64,000 bases of DNA from Bartonella machadoae (GCF_022559585.1 NZ_CP087114.1:847095-911094); one strand, 5' to 3'; numbered from the stretch's first letter, positions 27,551-38,410 are shown. The notes: a model not told the origin generated them from the sequence alone. Translations and numbers: made by a program.

Positions 27551-28185
27551 AAGAGTATGATGGTGCCTGCACCTTCATAAGCGTAAAGATGGTGGTGCTC
27601 AATGGCTTTTATGCTATATCATTTGCGGGTGCTGTCGTGAAATGGGCTTGGGTGCTTTAAGAAATGTCTCTTAAAAAAAAGCTCGTGAATGTGCAACACA
27701 ATGGTGTTCTGTTTTGCATGAAGGTCGTGACTCCATAACCATTTAAGACGGGAGAAAATATGTTTCTTATCAATCAACTTAACAATGGAAGAATAAGCAT
27801 AACATTTTGAGTGCACAAACCGAAGAGTTGTGTTGGTTTCTACTCTATAGAATGTAAAAGATGATATCATCCATTGGATTTTGCAATAGACTCTTTGTGG
27901 AGGAAAAACGAAAAGGGGAGGTGATCTGTTAGAGAGGTTCCTCTAAAGTAAATTTGTAAATAGCGTAGCGTCATGGTGTATTGTTCTTTGTGAGGAAAAA
28001 GAATGAAAAAAGTAAAAACCTGAGTCGGCATTGTACGATCTTCATTCAAAGATATTTTTGTGGATGTTCTTGAAAACTGTACAGCTAAATTAAAAAGAGA
28101 GAGTGTGGAGAATGGTTTACAGCCTTATGAAAGAAGAGTGCAAATATTTTTCACATTGGTAGGTAAAAATTTTAAAAACAATATG
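27496..28185 (+). pseudogene. Tyrosine integrase remnant (DUF4102 type), broken
   Basis: ATG 27496 follows AAAGGAG. Frame-shifted pieces match the integrase fragment at 43444-43743: HKRKDGGAQW (as KRKDGGAQWLLCY), REMGLGALRNVSLKK, WCSVLHEGRD, then after unrelated-looking sequence SFKDIFVDVLENCTAKLKRE (28045-28110), equivalent to LKDITLDTFETRKAELK. Stops and frameshifts make it non-functional. It marks a former prophage insertion between the proC-like gene and the ETF-QO gene. The rest of 27025-28611 has no gene I can support. Confidence 0.75.
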
Positions 28186-28285
28186 TTAGAGATTTTTCTT
28201 ATAAAAAATAATATCTCGGAGTGTTTTTTATTGGGAGTTTCGTGATAGAATAGGTTTTGCATGGTGAGAAAACTGAGGCAATTAT

Positions 28286-28513
28286 ATTTATCGGCCCCCA
28301 ATGTTGCGACAGCCCTTGGTATTGAGACGATTCATAAGAGGCATTTTTATTCCTTTCTAAACGTTTTTTTACCCACACGATAACCCCGCTTATAACGTGC
28401 AAATAAGTGATTATGATTGATTGAACAAAAGCAGGTTTGAGATGAGAGAATCTTACAATATTCGGGGGGCTAATTCAACATGCAAAACGATGAATTATCT
28501 TTATAAATCAATG
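28286..28513 (-). repeat. Integrase-leader repeat, copy B (inverted)
   Basis: The minus strand reads the same leader as copies A and C, ending in a 20-codon integrase start (ATG at 28344). With copy A it forms inverted arms around the dead integrase. Confidence 0.85.
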
Positions 28514-28611
28514 TGTTGCCATTCGAGAACGTGGAAGAGATTCTTGTTTTTGAGAAGAAGAACTCTGTTGATTGTGTTTTTCTGTTCTCAGTTTGGAGAA
28601 ATGGGCAATGA

Positions 28612-30276
28612 TTACATATTTAAATAAAGTGGTCCCTCATTGCCTTGTGGACAGGTCCAATTAATATTTTGATTGGGATCTTTGATATCGCATGTTTTAC
28701 AATGTATGCAATTTGAAGCATTGATAACATAAGTTTTGTTGTCACCATGTTCTATTGTCCATTCATAAACGGCAGCAGGACAATAGCGGGTGGAAGGCCC
28801 ACCATAAACTGCATATTCAGAATTTTTTTGTTTATCTAATGAGAATATTTTTAGATGGCATGGTTGGTTTTCTTCGTGGTGGACATTGGAAAGAGCAACA
28901 CTAGAGAGGCGATCAAAGGTCACAATACCGTCTGGTTTTGGATAAGCAATGGGTTTAAAATTTTCTGCTGGTTCAAGACATGCATAATCTGCTTTTCCGT
29001 GAGAGAGTGTTTTAAATAAAGAAAAGCCAAAAAGCTGTTGCCACCACATATCAAAGCCAGCAAGCTTAATACCGTATTTTGTGCCATATTTTGCCCAGAG
29101 CGGTTTGGCATTGCGTACTTTATAAAGATCTTTACCGATGGGACCTTTTCGCCAATGTTCTTCGATTTCTTTGACTTCATCGTGGGTGCGGCCTTGTGCA
29201 AGAGCTTTAGCGATTTTATCGGCTGCTAATATGCCAGATAAGATGGCGTTGTGTGAGCCTTTAATACGAGGAACATTAACAAAACCGGCAGAACAGCCAA
29301 TAAGTGCTCCTCCAGGAAAGGTGAGTTTGGGAACAGATTGCCAACCACCTTCGCTAATGGCACGTGCGCCATAGGAAAGGCGTTTTGCACCTTTGAAGAT
29401 CTCATAGAATTTGGGATGTGTTTTAAAACGTTGAAATTCTTCAAAGGGGGAGAGATAGGGGTTCTTATAATCCAAATGCACCACGAATCCCACAGAAATG
29501 AAATTGTTTTCCTGATGATAAAGAAAACCTCCGCCTCCGGTCTTATTATCTAAGGGCCATCCTATGAAATGTTGAACTAAACCAGGTTGGTGTTTTTTGG
29601 GATCAACTTCCCAAAGTTCTTTAAACCCAAGACCAAATTTTTGTGGTTCACGGTTCTTACTAAGATCAAACTTTTGTATCAGTTGTTTGGCAATGGAACC
29701 ACGTGCTCCTTCCGCAATTAAAGTATATTTTGCCAACAAAGCCATCCCAGGCATATAATTTTTTCCAAGTGTTCCATCTTTATTAACGCCTACATCACCT
29801 GTGAGAACACCAATGATGGCTCCGTTATCGTTTTGAATAGTCTCAGATACGGCAAAACCAGGATAGATTTCAACGCCGAGTTCTTCAGCTTTTTTGCTGA
29901 GCCAACGGCAAACATTGCCGAGTGAAACAATATAGCAGCCACTATTTGATAAGATTTTAGGGGAAAAAATATGAGGGAAGAGTGTTGCGTGTTTTGGTTT
30001 TAGAAAAAAAAACTGATCGCTGGTGACAGGAGTGTTGAAGGGGTGCTCGTGTTCATTTCTCCATTCTGGTAGAAGTGTGTCAATGCCTATGGGATCAACA
30101 ACTGCACCAGAGAGTATATGTGCACCAACTTCGCTCCCTTTTTCAACGACTGTGACAGAAAGTTCTGGATTAATTTGTTTGAGACGAATTGCTGCAGAAA
30201 GTCCAGCAGGTCCCGCTCCGACAATAACGATGTCAAATTCCATACTTTCACGGTGTTGATGCAAAGATGCATTCAT
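28612..30276 (-). CDS. Electron transfer flavoprotein-ubiquinone oxidoreductase
   Basis: 554 residues, full length for ETF-QO. The FAD-binding motif DIVIVGAGPAGLSAAIRL is at 15-32. The membrane-associating/ubiquinone domain is in the middle. The C-terminal 4Fe-4S ligands lie in CIHCKTCDIKDPNQ and WTCPQG. The enzyme passes electrons from reduced ETF to ubiquinone during acyl-CoA and amino-acid oxidation. The start could also be Met12 (MEFDIVIVG). It is followed on the same strand by etfA and etfB upstream, giving the complete ETF route. Confidence 0.96.
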   Translation of the reverse strand: MNASLHQHRESMEFDIVIVGAGPAGLSAAIRLKQINPELSVTVVEKGSEVGAHILSGAVVDPIGIDTLLPEWRNEHEHPFNTPVTSDQFFFLKPKHATLFPHIFSPKILSNSGCYIVSLGNVCRWLSKKAEELGVEIYPGFAVSETIQNDNGAIIGVLTGDVGVNKDGTLGKNYMPGMALLAKYTLIAEGARGSIAKQLIQKFDLSKNREPQKFGLGFKELWEVDPKKHQPGLVQHFIGWPLDNKTGGGGFLYHQENNFISVGFVVHLDYKNPYLSPFEEFQRFKTHPKFYEIFKGAKRLSYGARAISEGGWQSVPKLTFPGGALIGCSAGFVNVPRIKGSHNAILSGILAADKIAKALAQGRTHDEVKEIEEHWRKGPIGKDLYKVRNAKPLWAKYGTKYGIKLAGFDMWWQQLFGFSLFKTLSHGKADYACLEPAENFKPIAYPKPDGIVTFDRLSSVALSNVHHEENQPCHLKIFSLDKQKNSEYAVYGGPSTRYCPAAVYEWTIEHGDNKTYVINASNCIHCKTCDIKDPNQNINWTCPQGNEGPLYLNM

Positions 30277-30279
30277 GAC

Positions 30280-31200
30280 TTATAAAGCTTTCTCCAACTC
30301 AGGGATAATGTGATGAAGATCGCCTACAAGGGCATAATCAGCAATTTGCATGATGGGGGCTTCAGCATCTTTATTGATGGCTACAATAATTTGTGCATCC
30401 ATTATGCCAGCTAAATGCTGGATTGCACCGGAAATCCCGACAGCAATATAGAGTTCAGGGGCAACAACTTTCCCTGTTTGTCCAATTTGCCAATCATTAG
30501 GGGCATAGCCAGCATCAACGGCTGCACGGCTAGCACCTAGAGCAGCATCGAGTTTATTTGCCAGAGGGAGAAGGAGTGCCATAAACTGTTCTTGTGAACC
30601 AAGACCACGTCCACCTGATATAATAACACGTGCTGAAGTAAGATCAGGGCAATCACTTTTGTTGGTCTCTGCTTTTATAAAAGAAGAAAGGTTTGGATTA
30701 GGTGCTGGTGTTATTGTTTTAATAGGAGCAGCGTTATTTTGCAAAGCGGCTGGTGTGAAAGAAGCTGTACGAACTGTTATGACCTTTTTATGATCATTGT
30801 TGCGTACAGTTTCGAGAGCATTCCCTGCATAAATTGGTCGTTTAAAGGTATCGGGCGCAAGAACAGCAACAATATCTGAAATTTGCATAACATCAAGAAG
30901 AGCGGCTACGCGTGGCATGACATTTTTTCCGATGCTGGTAGAGGCAGCCATGATCACATCATAATCATTCGCATGTTCGACAATTGTATTGGCCATAGGC
31001 TCAGCGAGGTGATGTGTTAAATAATCAGCTTCAGCAACAAGAATCTGCCGTACACCAGAAAGCTTAGCACTATTTTCGGTGATTTTTTGAACTTTTGTTC
31101 CACAAACTAAAATATCAATATCATCGCTTATTTTTCGAGCTGCGGTGAGTACTTTTGCGGTTTGCTCTGTATTTTGTTCGGCTAATAAAAGAATTGCCAT
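30280..31200 (-). CDS. etfA: Electron transfer flavoprotein alpha subunit
   Basis: 306 residues. The C-terminal FAD-binding domain is clear: [58 protein letters not shown] and the final [14 protein letters not shown]. It pairs with EtfB and feeds ETF-QO, whose gene starts 4 bp after its stop. The N-terminus MAILLLAEQ is the usual ETF-alpha start. Confidence 0.97.
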   Translation of the reverse strand: MAILLLAEQNTEQTAKVLTAARKISDDIDILVCGTKVQKITENSAKLSGVRQILVAEADYLTHHLAEPMANTIVEHANDYDVIMAASTSIGKNVMPRVAALLDVMQISDIVAVLAPDTFKRPIYAGNALETVRNNDHKKVITVRTASFTPAALQNNAAPIKTITPAPNPNLSSFIKAETNKSDCPDLTSARVIISGGRGLGSQEQFMALLLPLANKLDAALGASRAAVDAGYAPNDWQIGQTGKVVAPELYIAVGISGAIQHLAGIMDAQIIVAINKDAEAPIMQIADYALVGDLHHIIPELEKAL

Positions 31201-31252
31201 ACGTTTTTACCTTTTTATGCAGTGTTGCTTTTGATCATGTTTTTATAGACTA

Positions 31253-31999
31253 TTAAATGCACTTTTTTTGTTTTAGCGCATCGACAAGTTCTGCTACATT
31301 GGCCATTTTGACACCAGATGGACGGGGCGATGGTTCTTCAACGCTAAGGACCGTTAAGCGTGCTCGTGTATCTACGTCAAAATCAGCAAGTGCCTTTTGT
31401 TCGATAGGTTTCTTTTTCGCTTTCATGATATTAGGTAGAGAAGTATAACGTGGTTCGTTTAAACGCAAATCAGCTGTCATAATGATGGGAAGGCGAAGGC
31501 GAATAGTTTGTGTGCCGTTATCGACTTCGCGAGTGACCGTTGCGTGATCGTTTTCTATGTCTAAATGTGAGGCAAAAGTTGCTTGCCCCCAACCAAGAAG
31601 AGCTGCGAGCATTTGTCCCGTTTGGTTGTTATCGTCGTCAATAGCTTGTTTTCCCAAGAAAACCATATCTGGTTTTTCTTCATCAACAATAGCCTTAAGA
31701 ATCTTAGCAACGGCTAAGGGTTCAAGTGTTTTTTCCGTTGTTACAAGAAGTGCTCGATCGGCACCCATTGCAAGTCCTGTTCGTAAAGTTTCTTGTGCAG
31801 CTTCTGGTCCGATTGAAACAAGAACAACTTCTGAAATTTTCCCAGCTTCTTTTTGACGAACGGCTTCTTCCACTGCGATTTCGTCAAAAGGGTTCATAGA
31901 CATTTTTACATGGGAAAGATCAACACCTGTACCATCGCGTTTAACACGTACCTTGATGTTGTAATCAACAACACGTTTGACGGCGACAATTATCTTCAT
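31253..31999 (-). CDS. etfB: Electron transfer flavoprotein beta subunit
   Basis: 248 residues from the ATG at 31999 ([20 protein letters not shown]), with AGAGGA upstream. A longer frame to 32056 exists but lacks a ribosome-binding site. Family landmarks: [14 protein letters not shown], the AMP-binding loop and the ETF-beta signature region [17 protein letters not shown]. First gene of the etfB-etfA-ETF-QO operon (minus strand). Confidence 0.96.
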   Translation of the reverse strand: MKIIVAVKRVVDYNIKVRVKRDGTGVDLSHVKMSMNPFDEIAVEEAVRQKEAGKISEVVLVSIGPEAAQETLRTGLAMGADRALLVTTEKTLEPLAVAKILKAIVDEEKPDMVFLGKQAIDDDNNQTGQMLAALLGWGQATFASHLDIENDHATVTREVDNGTQTIRLRLPIIMTADLRLNEPRYTSLPNIMKAKKKPIEQKALADFDVDTRARLTVLSVEEPSPRPSGVKMANVAELVDALKQKKCI

Positions 32000-32527
32000 A
32001 GCAATCCTCTTTGTTTGTATGATTACAAGTTTATAGTAATCTTTATAAGAAACCAAATTTTTTAGAATGAAATCTCATACAATCATTATAGAAGTTTTTT
32101 TAAGTTTCTTGTTTATCATGATTATTCGTCTCTCATTTGTTTTTACTCACTTTAATCATTATCATCTTCGTTTAAATAAAAAATTCATTCATTAAAAATG
32201 GATATTCTCATCATAATTTTAAAAGAATTTAAAATAAAAGAGATACAGAATGGTAAATGGTATGAGAATAACGCATAAGGAGATCAGCATGTAGAGTTAT
32301 AACAAATCAAGATGGCTTTAATACAATGGTAAAAGAGGAAAATGGGAAATGATTTTTCAATTTGAACCTTAAAAGTATTATCCTCAAAGATCACGCATAA
32401 ATATTTTGAGCAAGTTCTTAAAGCTCTATTTACCAACATAGAGCATTCTTTCCAATTATCGATACGATTCTTTGCAGAAAATAAATAAGATACAACATTT
32501 TTTGCAATATAATGAGGGGTAGCGTTT
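32000..32527. other. Divergent intergenic stretch
   Basis: About 530 bp of AT-rich DNA between etfB (minus) and the next plus-strand gene. It must hold the ETF promoter. I see no gene or conserved repeat. Confidence 0.5.
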
Positions 32528-33346
32528 TTGAATAGAAAAATTCATACGATAAAGCAGACTGAACAAGATAATCCTTCCTTTCATGTTGTGGGGCAAAAGG
32601 AAAGAGAAGCTACGCTAACTGAAATAACGATGTCGGACATTGCTAAAAAATTACGCTCTGTGTATGCACAAATGCAGAAGAAACATTCGCCACGTCCTTT
32701 GATAGCGCAAAGTTTTGTGGAAGATGATTTAAAATCTTATTTAGATGACATTAGTCGGGCAATTTTGGCGGAGCACTACATTCGTCGTCAAAGAGAAAAA
32801 AAGCTTTTTGAACATTTGGAGCAGATTAAATCGCTTGTTCAGAATTTGCAGAATGAAAAGATAAATCTAGCAGAAACAGTAATAAAACAACGCACGTCTC
32901 GTTCAAAATCGCTTGATTCTGTTGTGCAGAAGCTTGCTGATATGACATGTGGAGAAAACCAAGAAAGCGCGTTGCTCCAAGAGATACCAAACGTCTCAAG
33001 ACAAAAATGTATAACTGAGAACCAAACGAATCTTGAACATCTGTTGCAAAAAGAGCATAAAAGCTCTTTACCAAGTGATGTTATGCAGCCTTCTTCAAAA
33101 GAGGTTGAGAATCTTGTGACGGATTCGAAAAGAGAGGAAAAGTGCTCCGATATTCAAGTATCTGATTGTTGTACTGAAAAAGATCCGTCTCTTCCTTTAA
33201 ATGCGGAGTCTAAAGAGACTGTCTTTTTGTTCTGTTCCCCTATTAAAAAGTTTTTTTGGTATTTTCTAATTATGACATCTGTTATAGCAATAACATTATG
33301 TATTTATGGATTTTTAAGAGGAGCTCTTTTTAATTTTACGATTTAA
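32528..33346 (+). CDS. Hypothetical tail-anchored protein with coiled coil
   Basis: 272 residues from TTG 32528 (GAGGGG upstream), or 238 from the ATG at 32630 (MSDIAKKLRSVYAQMQ). A helical, glutamine/lysine-rich segment (about residues 70-125) suggests a coiled coil. The middle is low in structure. One hydrophobic segment at the extreme C-terminus (FFWYFLIMTSVIAITLCIYG) predicts a tail anchor. No family recognised. Confidence 0.65.
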   Translation: MNRKIHTIKQTEQDNPSFHVVGQKEREATLTEITMSDIAKKLRSVYAQMQKKHSPRPLIAQSFVEDDLKSYLDDISRAILAEHYIRRQREKKLFEHLEQIKSLVQNLQNEKINLAETVIKQRTSRSKSLDSVVQKLADMTCGENQESALLQEIPNVSRQKCITENQTNLEHLLQKEHKSSLPSDVMQPSSKEVENLVTDSKREEKCSDIQVSDCCTEKDPSLPLNAESKETVFLFCSPIKKFFWYFLIMTSVIAITLCIYGFLRGALFNFTI

Positions 33347-33507
33347 GAGCATTGCTGTAAGGTATGTTATACATTCATAATTTTGCAAAGGCATATATGG
33401 TTTTCTAAAACGATTTTTGAACACGCGAAAGATTGCTGGAGAAGAGGAATATGAGAGAGGAGCTCTCAAGTTATCTAAAAAGCCAAATTATTTTGAAGGT
33501 TTTGTAA

Positions 33508-34428
33508 GTGAGTATCTATTTACCAATCGCTGAAATGTCACTCAACATGCTGATCTTGATTGGTATGGGGGTTGTTGCTGGTTTTTTTTCAGGTCTTTTT
33601 GGCATTGGTGGTGGTTTTCTTATCACACCGTTATTAATTTTTTATAATATACCTCCTGCTATTGCTGTTGGCACAGGTGCTAACCAAATGATTGCATCAT
33701 CTGTGATCGGTGCGATTACACATTTTAGAAGACGCACTCTGGATATTAAACTTGGCCTTTTTTTAGTAGTTGGAGGGGGAGCTGGTTCTATCCTTGGAAC
33801 ACAGATTTTTTCTATTCTGAAAAAATTGGGACAATTGGATCTTATCATTTCGCTTCTTTATGTGATTCTTCTTGGGAGTGTCGGAAGCTTAATGATTATT
33901 GAAAGTTGGCGCGATATGCTGCGCCAGCGCAAGGCACAAAAAGCCAATATTCGTCTTGCTGGAAGACATAATTGGATTCATCGCTTGCCATTCAAAATGC
34001 GTTTTCGGACATCAATGATATATGTCAGCATCATTCCAGTTTTAGGAATTGGTCTCATTGTTGGCTTATTATCTTCTATTATGGGCATTGGTGGTGGTTT
34101 TTTCATGATACCAGCACTGATTTACCTTCTACGCGTTCCAACCAGTGTGGTTATTGGAACTTCACTTTTTCAGATTACATTTGTGTCCTCCTTTACTACA
34201 GTTTTACAAAGTGTGAGTAATCAATCAGTTGATATTGTTTTAGCTTTTTTTCTGATGCTTGGGGGAAGTATTGGTGCACAATATGGAACACGGGTTGGAC
34301 GAAAGTTAAAAGCTGAACAATTACGTATGGCACTTGCTTTTCTGGTGTTGATTGTATGTATGCGTCTCGCTTTTCAGTTGTTTGTACGCCCTGATAATCT
34401 GTTCTCTCTAGATGTTCTAATGAGATAA
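33508..34428 (+). CDS. TauE/SafE family membrane transporter
   Basis: 306 residues from GTG 33508. Two internally similar halves each carry a GIGGGF motif (SGLFGIGGGFLITPLLIF and SIMGIGGGFFMIPALIYL), the family hallmark, with about eight membrane segments. Family members export or import sulfite, sulfoacetate and related organosulfur anions; the substrate here is unknown. The next gene starts 2 bp after its stop. Confidence 0.9.
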   Translation: MSIYLPIAEMSLNMLILIGMGVVAGFFSGLFGIGGGFLITPLLIFYNIPPAIAVGTGANQMIASSVIGAITHFRRRTLDIKLGLFLVVGGGAGSILGTQIFSILKKLGQLDLIISLLYVILLGSVGSLMIIESWRDMLRQRKAQKANIRLAGRHNWIHRLPFKMRFRTSMIYVSIIPVLGIGLIVGLLSSIMGIGGGFFMIPALIYLLRVPTSVVIGTSLFQITFVSSFTTVLQSVSNQSVDIVLAFFLMLGGSIGAQYGTRVGRKLKAEQLRMALAFLVLIVCMRLAFQLFVRPDNLFSLDVLMR

Positions 34429-34430
34429 AA

Positions 34431-35240
34431 ATGGGTCGATTGTTTTCTTTATGCATCGTTATAAGCTGCTTTTATGTAGTCTCTTTTTCTACATATGCAG
34501 ATGTTGGAAAAAACGCTCCATTTGTTGATCAAGTTGATCACGAGACTATCCAAATTATTGTGACAACCAATAGGATTATGGTTGACACACATTTTGATGG
34601 TCGTGATCTTTATATCGCGGGTGTTTTGGAAAATATCAGTCCATTATATTCTCGACAAAATCGTTATGATATTGTTGTCCTCTTGGAGGGGCAAGCGCGA
34701 CCTATGGTTATGCGGGAGAAAAAACGAAATGCTGGTGTTTGGGTAAACGCAGATTCCCTTATTTTTAAAAATATTCCGCTCTTTTATTCTATGGTTACAA
34801 CGCGTGAAATTGATGAGATTTCTAGCATTGAAGAGTATAAACGTTTGGGGTTAGGACTCTCTCATTTGTTATTGCAAACGGACGAACAAGATCAGGAGAA
34901 AGTACAAATCTTTCGTGATGAACTTATAAAATTGCAAAAAGCTAAAAATCTTTATCATGAGGAAGTAGGTGGTGTTCGTTTTGGTTCTGGCACTCTTTTT
35001 ACAGCACATTTTCGTTTGCCAGCAAATACACCTGTTGGACATTATCAAGCCCGTGCTTATCTTTTTCGTGATGGACAGTTTATTGATAGCGCGACTACGA
35101 CTCTGGAAATCGTTAAAGCACATATTGCTTATACAATCTTTCATGCAGCACACAAGCATAGTTTCTTATATGGTATTGTTGCAGTAATTGTGGCTATTAG
35201 TACAGGCTTTTTATGTCGTCTGATGTTTCGAAAGGATTAA
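34431..35240 (+). CDS. TIGR02186 family conserved membrane/periplasmic protein
   Basis: 269 residues. A signal-like N-terminus (LFSLCIVISCFYVVSFSTYA) precedes a periplasmic beta-rich domain (ETIQIIVTTNRIMVDTHFDG, GRDLYIAGVLENIS). One C-terminal membrane segment (YGIVAVIVAISTGFLCRLMF) follows. Proteins of this type sit directly after TauE/SafE genes in alphaproteobacteria, as here. Function unknown; probably a partner of the transporter. Confidence 0.82.
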   Translation: MGRLFSLCIVISCFYVVSFSTYADVGKNAPFVDQVDHETIQIIVTTNRIMVDTHFDGRDLYIAGVLENISPLYSRQNRYDIVVLLEGQARPMVMREKKRNAGVWVNADSLIFKNIPLFYSMVTTREIDEISSIEEYKRLGLGLSHLLLQTDEQDQEKVQIFRDELIKLQKAKNLYHEEVGGVRFGSGTLFTAHFRLPANTPVGHYQARAYLFRDGQFIDSATTTLEIVKAHIAYTIFHAAHKHSFLYGIVAVIVAISTGFLCRLMFRKD

Positions 35241-35262
35241 CACAAGGGGAAGTCTGAAGTAT

Positions 35263-35526
35263 TTATTTTTTATAAAAAATACGTAAAAAAAGAAAAACAG
35301 GTACAACAATGATGGCCCCCGTGATGGTCATATGGAAGAAGTTTGTAAGTGTTATAAATCCTGTTTCCCATAGGGATTTAAAAAATTCTGTTATTGTTCG
35401 CATGAGACTTCGAGGTGTCCATCCAAGAAAATTCATTACGACACCAGCGAGAAATGAAAGGATGAGCAATTTTATAGAAACACGCCGTAATGTTCCCCCA
35501 AGAAATGTATGAAAAGAATTAGACAT
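35263..35526 (-). CDS. DUF6460-like small membrane protein
   Basis: 87 residues with two membrane segments (SIKLLILSFLAGVVMNFLGW and MTITGAIIVVPVFLFLRIF). The motif GGTLRRVSIKLLILS...VMNFLGW resembles a small family common in Rhizobiales. Convergent with the TIGR02186 gene. Role unknown. Confidence 0.7.
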   Translation of the reverse strand: MSNSFHTFLGGTLRRVSIKLLILSFLAGVVMNFLGWTPRSLMRTITEFFKSLWETGFITLTNFFHMTITGAIIVVPVFLFLRIFYKK

Positions 35527-35602
35527 ATTGTCCCTTTATATTTATTTTGACGCATTTTCAGATATATTGTGCTTTTGCTGCAATAATACAATAATATTTT
35601 TG

Positions 35603-35743
35603 TCACAAAGAAGAGAAAGTGCTTTTTTTATTATTTTTTTTTACTTCTCTTTCGAGTTTACCACCCTGTAATACCGGTGTGACTTTTGTACTGGTTTCTG
35701 AAACGCGTTCATGTTCTGTTGGCATTTTTCGAAATATTTTCAT
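35603..35743 (-). CDS. Small hypothetical protein (46 aa)
   Basis: ATG at 35743 has AAAGGA seven bases upstream. The product begins MKIFRKMPTEHERVSETSTK and ends KKNNKKSTFSSL: hydrophilic, basic, no membrane segment. The clean ribosome-binding site supports it; the composition alone does not. Unrecognised. Confidence 0.4.
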   Translation of the reverse strand: MKIFRKMPTEHERVSETSTKVTPVLQGGKLEREVKKNNKKSTFSSL

Positions 35744-36035
35744 ATTATTCCTTTCATTAATTTGTTGGATATTCTTTATTTTCTATAAATTCGCAGGGGA
35801 ATTTTGTAACGTTTTATATGACGTTTAAAAACAATCAGTGTGAAAATGAATATGTCACATATAAAATATAATTTTAAAACAACTTATCTTATAAAGAGAC
35901 TATCTATCTTAATAAAGATGTGCTTATATAGGTATTAAGATTGGATATTTCAATCTACATAAAAAAGTTATTTCAATTTGCATAAAAAAGTAATAAATTC
36001 TTTTTTGCAAAAAATGAATATAACGAAGAGAACAA

Positions 36036-36655
36036 AATTTAGTACTACTAAAAAGTGGGGGGCTTTAAGATGCTTTGATGAAAGAATTATTATGTGCCGA
36101 TATGTGGGAAAATATTAGGCTACTCTTTTCATACTTCTCATACTTTAAATAACGTCACTGTTGCCTTAAAATATGCTAAGGCAGAGATTTGGGACTGTTA
36201 CTTGATATAGGGTTATGGGAAATTCTCATTTCTTTCTAAAGCAGAGATAAAAGCGGTTACGATAGACAACGTACAATTTATCGAGGATCATCAAAAGATT
36301 AAATTTTATTGAGGTTCTTGAAGCAATTGAAATGACGTTTTAATGACAATTTTTAGAAAATTGCAAAAAGAAATTTGAAGAAGAAATCTGTCTGATAAAG
36401 CAAAGAGGAATTTTTGCTTGATATGCTCTGAAGTATAAGTACTGTGCTATTATTCATAGGTGTCGTTATGCGTAATAGCTTCATTTTAATCAGATTAATC
36501 AGATCGTTTTTCGTTGCATGTTTTGGTTTAGCTGATACCTACTCAAAGGGTCGAGTGGGGGGTAAGCGGTTATTGATTTGAAGACTTTATTATTTTTCCT
36601 TTAGGAGGTGTGCTTTCTAAGCATGATGATATTATTTTTGCACGTTATGCTGCAT
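36036..36655 (+). pseudogene. xseA relic A (5' half of exodeoxyribonuclease VII large subunit gene)
   Basis: Frame-shifted pieces align in order with the intact XseA encoded at 45805-47235: IEVLEAIE with [19 protein letters not shown] with [17 protein letters not shown] then RFFVACFG-like DNA with [12 protein letters not shown]; and PLGGVLSKHDDIIFAR with [16 protein letters not shown]. Coverage is about XseA residues 15-230. The last recognisable codons are only about 40 bp before the binding-protein ATG, so its promoter lies within or just after the relic. Confidence 0.75.
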
Positions 36656-36693
36656 GAGAACTTTATACAATAAATTTTAAGAAGGAAAAATCT

Positions 36694-38325
36694 ATGAACT
36701 TGAAGGGAAAAATATTGAAGGGGAGCAGTTGTTTTGTTTCTGCTGTTATCGCATTGGGGATGATTGTACAACAGGTTGCAGCCAAAACACCTGCTGATAC
36801 GCTCGTGATGGCTTGGAATCTTGATCCAATCAGTAACTTTGATCCAGCACAACTCAATGACCGTTATGGAGCTGAAGTGGTTAATAGTGTTTGTGATAAT
36901 TTAGTTGTTTCTGCTAAAGATGATGCGAATAAAATGGTTCCCTCTTTAGCAAAGAGTTGGGATGTTTCAAGTGATGATCAGAGTACCGTTATTACTTTTC
37001 ATTTGCGTGATGGTTTGAAGTTTAATGATGGTAGGCTTGCTCATGCCAGTGACCTCGTTTGGGGGCTGAAGCGGGTTGTGAAATTGAAATTGTCCAATGC
37101 GGCAACCTATAATGAATATGGTATCACAGAACAAAATGTTGATGACGCTTTTCAAGCACCGGATGATAAAACGGTGGTGATGAAATTTGAGAAGCCTTAT
37201 CCAGCAGAGCTCATCCTTAGTAATATTTCTACTCATCGTACAGCTGCCTTGCTTGATCGTGAGACACTCATGAAACATGAGCAAGATGGAGATATGGGAA
37301 ACCGTTATTTAGCTAGTCATTCTGCCTGTGTTGGTCCTTATCAGATAAGCAGTTGGCACCCTGGAGAAGCTCTTATTTTGCAGGCAAGCTCCAATTATTG
37401 GGGCGAGGCGCCTAAATTAAAGAAGATTCTCATTCGCCATGTCGCGGAGCCTGGGACCCAACGTTTGTTATTGGAAAAGCATGATATTGATGTTGCACGC
37501 AATTTGATGCCAGAGGATTTGGCAGATCTCCAAGCAACGACAGATATTAAAGTTGAAAAAATTTTGGCACCCTCTATGATCATATGGGGTTTTAATTCGA
37601 CAAGTCCAATTTTTTCTAATGAAAAAGTGCGTTTAGCGATGCGCTATCTTATTGATTATGAAGGATTAGGAAAAACCCTTCTTAAAGATGTCGGTATTCC
37701 CCGTGCAAGCTTTCTTCCTCTTGGTACTTTTGGTGCTTTGGATGAAAAAGAAGGTCAACCTTTTAAACTTGATTTTCAAAAAGCCAAGCAACTTTTAACA
37801 GAAGCAGGATATCCGGATGGTTTTGAGGCCAATATTTTTGCTGGAGCTTCTCCTTATCCCTTTGCTTTGCCCATTGCTCAATCTCTTCAAGAAAATGCAA
37901 AAAAGGTAGGTGTACGTTTTAAAATTGAACGTTTTGTAGGGACACAGCTGTTTTCAAAATTTTACGCACGTGGTTTTGATACGATTTTTTTTGGATGGAA
38001 TAATGCTTCTTCTGATCCCCATACAATGGCTGTGCGCCTTATTTACAATCCTGATAATCGATTTGAAGCGAAAAATACAGGTTATGCGAGTTGGTGCAAT
38101 GGATATTTTGATGAAAGCATGAATAAAAAGGTTAAGGATGCATTGTTTGAAAAAGACACGAAAAAACGGGCACAAATGTATGCTGATTTGCAGCGTGATG
38201 TTATGCAGAAAGGTCCCTATGCTTTTATTTATCAGACTTATGTTTCTGTAGCGATGAGTCCTGCTGTTAAAAAATGGGTTTGGAATGGTGCACCACGTAT
38301 TTTTTACAGTGCAATTGAAAAATAA
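36694..38325 (+). CDS. Family 5 extracellular solute-binding protein (peptide/DppA-like), copy 1
   Basis: 543 residues with AAGGAAAA before the ATG. A Sec signal peptide (about residues 1-29, ending QQVAA) precedes the mature KTPADTLVMAWNLDPISNFD. SBP_bac_5 landmarks: PSLAKSWDVS, VITFHLRDGLKFNDGR, ACVGPYQISSW and the late SSDPHTMAVRLIY. Such periplasmic proteins deliver oligopeptides, and in some species haem, to Dpp/Opp permeases. No permease or ATPase gene lies nearby, so it is an orphan binding protein. Copy 1 is nearly identical to copy 3 over the last two thirds. Confidence 0.93.
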   Translation: MNLKGKILKGSSCFVSAVIALGMIVQQVAAKTPADTLVMAWNLDPISNFDPAQLNDRYGAEVVNSVCDNLVVSAKDDANKMVPSLAKSWDVSSDDQSTVITFHLRDGLKFNDGRLAHASDLVWGLKRVVKLKLSNAATYNEYGITEQNVDDAFQAPDDKTVVMKFEKPYPAELILSNISTHRTAALLDRETLMKHEQDGDMGNRYLASHSACVGPYQISSWHPGEALILQASSNYWGEAPKLKKILIRHVAEPGTQRLLLEKHDIDVARNLMPEDLADLQATTDIKVEKILAPSMIIWGFNSTSPIFSNEKVRLAMRYLIDYEGLGKTLLKDVGIPRASFLPLGTFGALDEKEGQPFKLDFQKAKQLLTEAGYPDGFEANIFAGASPYPFALPIAQSLQENAKKVGVRFKIERFVGTQLFSKFYARGFDTIFFGWNNASSDPHTMAVRLIYNPDNRFEAKNTGYASWCNGYFDESMNKKVKDALFEKDTKKRAQMYADLQRDVMQKGPYAFIYQTYVSVAMSPAVKKWVWNGAPRIFYSAIEK

Positions 38326-38376
38326 GAGGATCTCAAGTTTATAAAATACAAAAAACTATAATCATAATCTATTTGA

Positions 38377-38410
38377 CGTATTGCAAAGGGTTTAAGAACT
38401 TTGCAATACG
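38377..38410 (+). terminator. Conserved hairpin after binding-protein copy 1
   Basis: CGTATTGCAAAG (38377-38388) pairs perfectly with CTTTGCAATACG (38399-38410), a 12-bp stem and 10-nt loop, followed by TTGAATTTT. Probable terminator, kept in all three units. Confidence 0.7.
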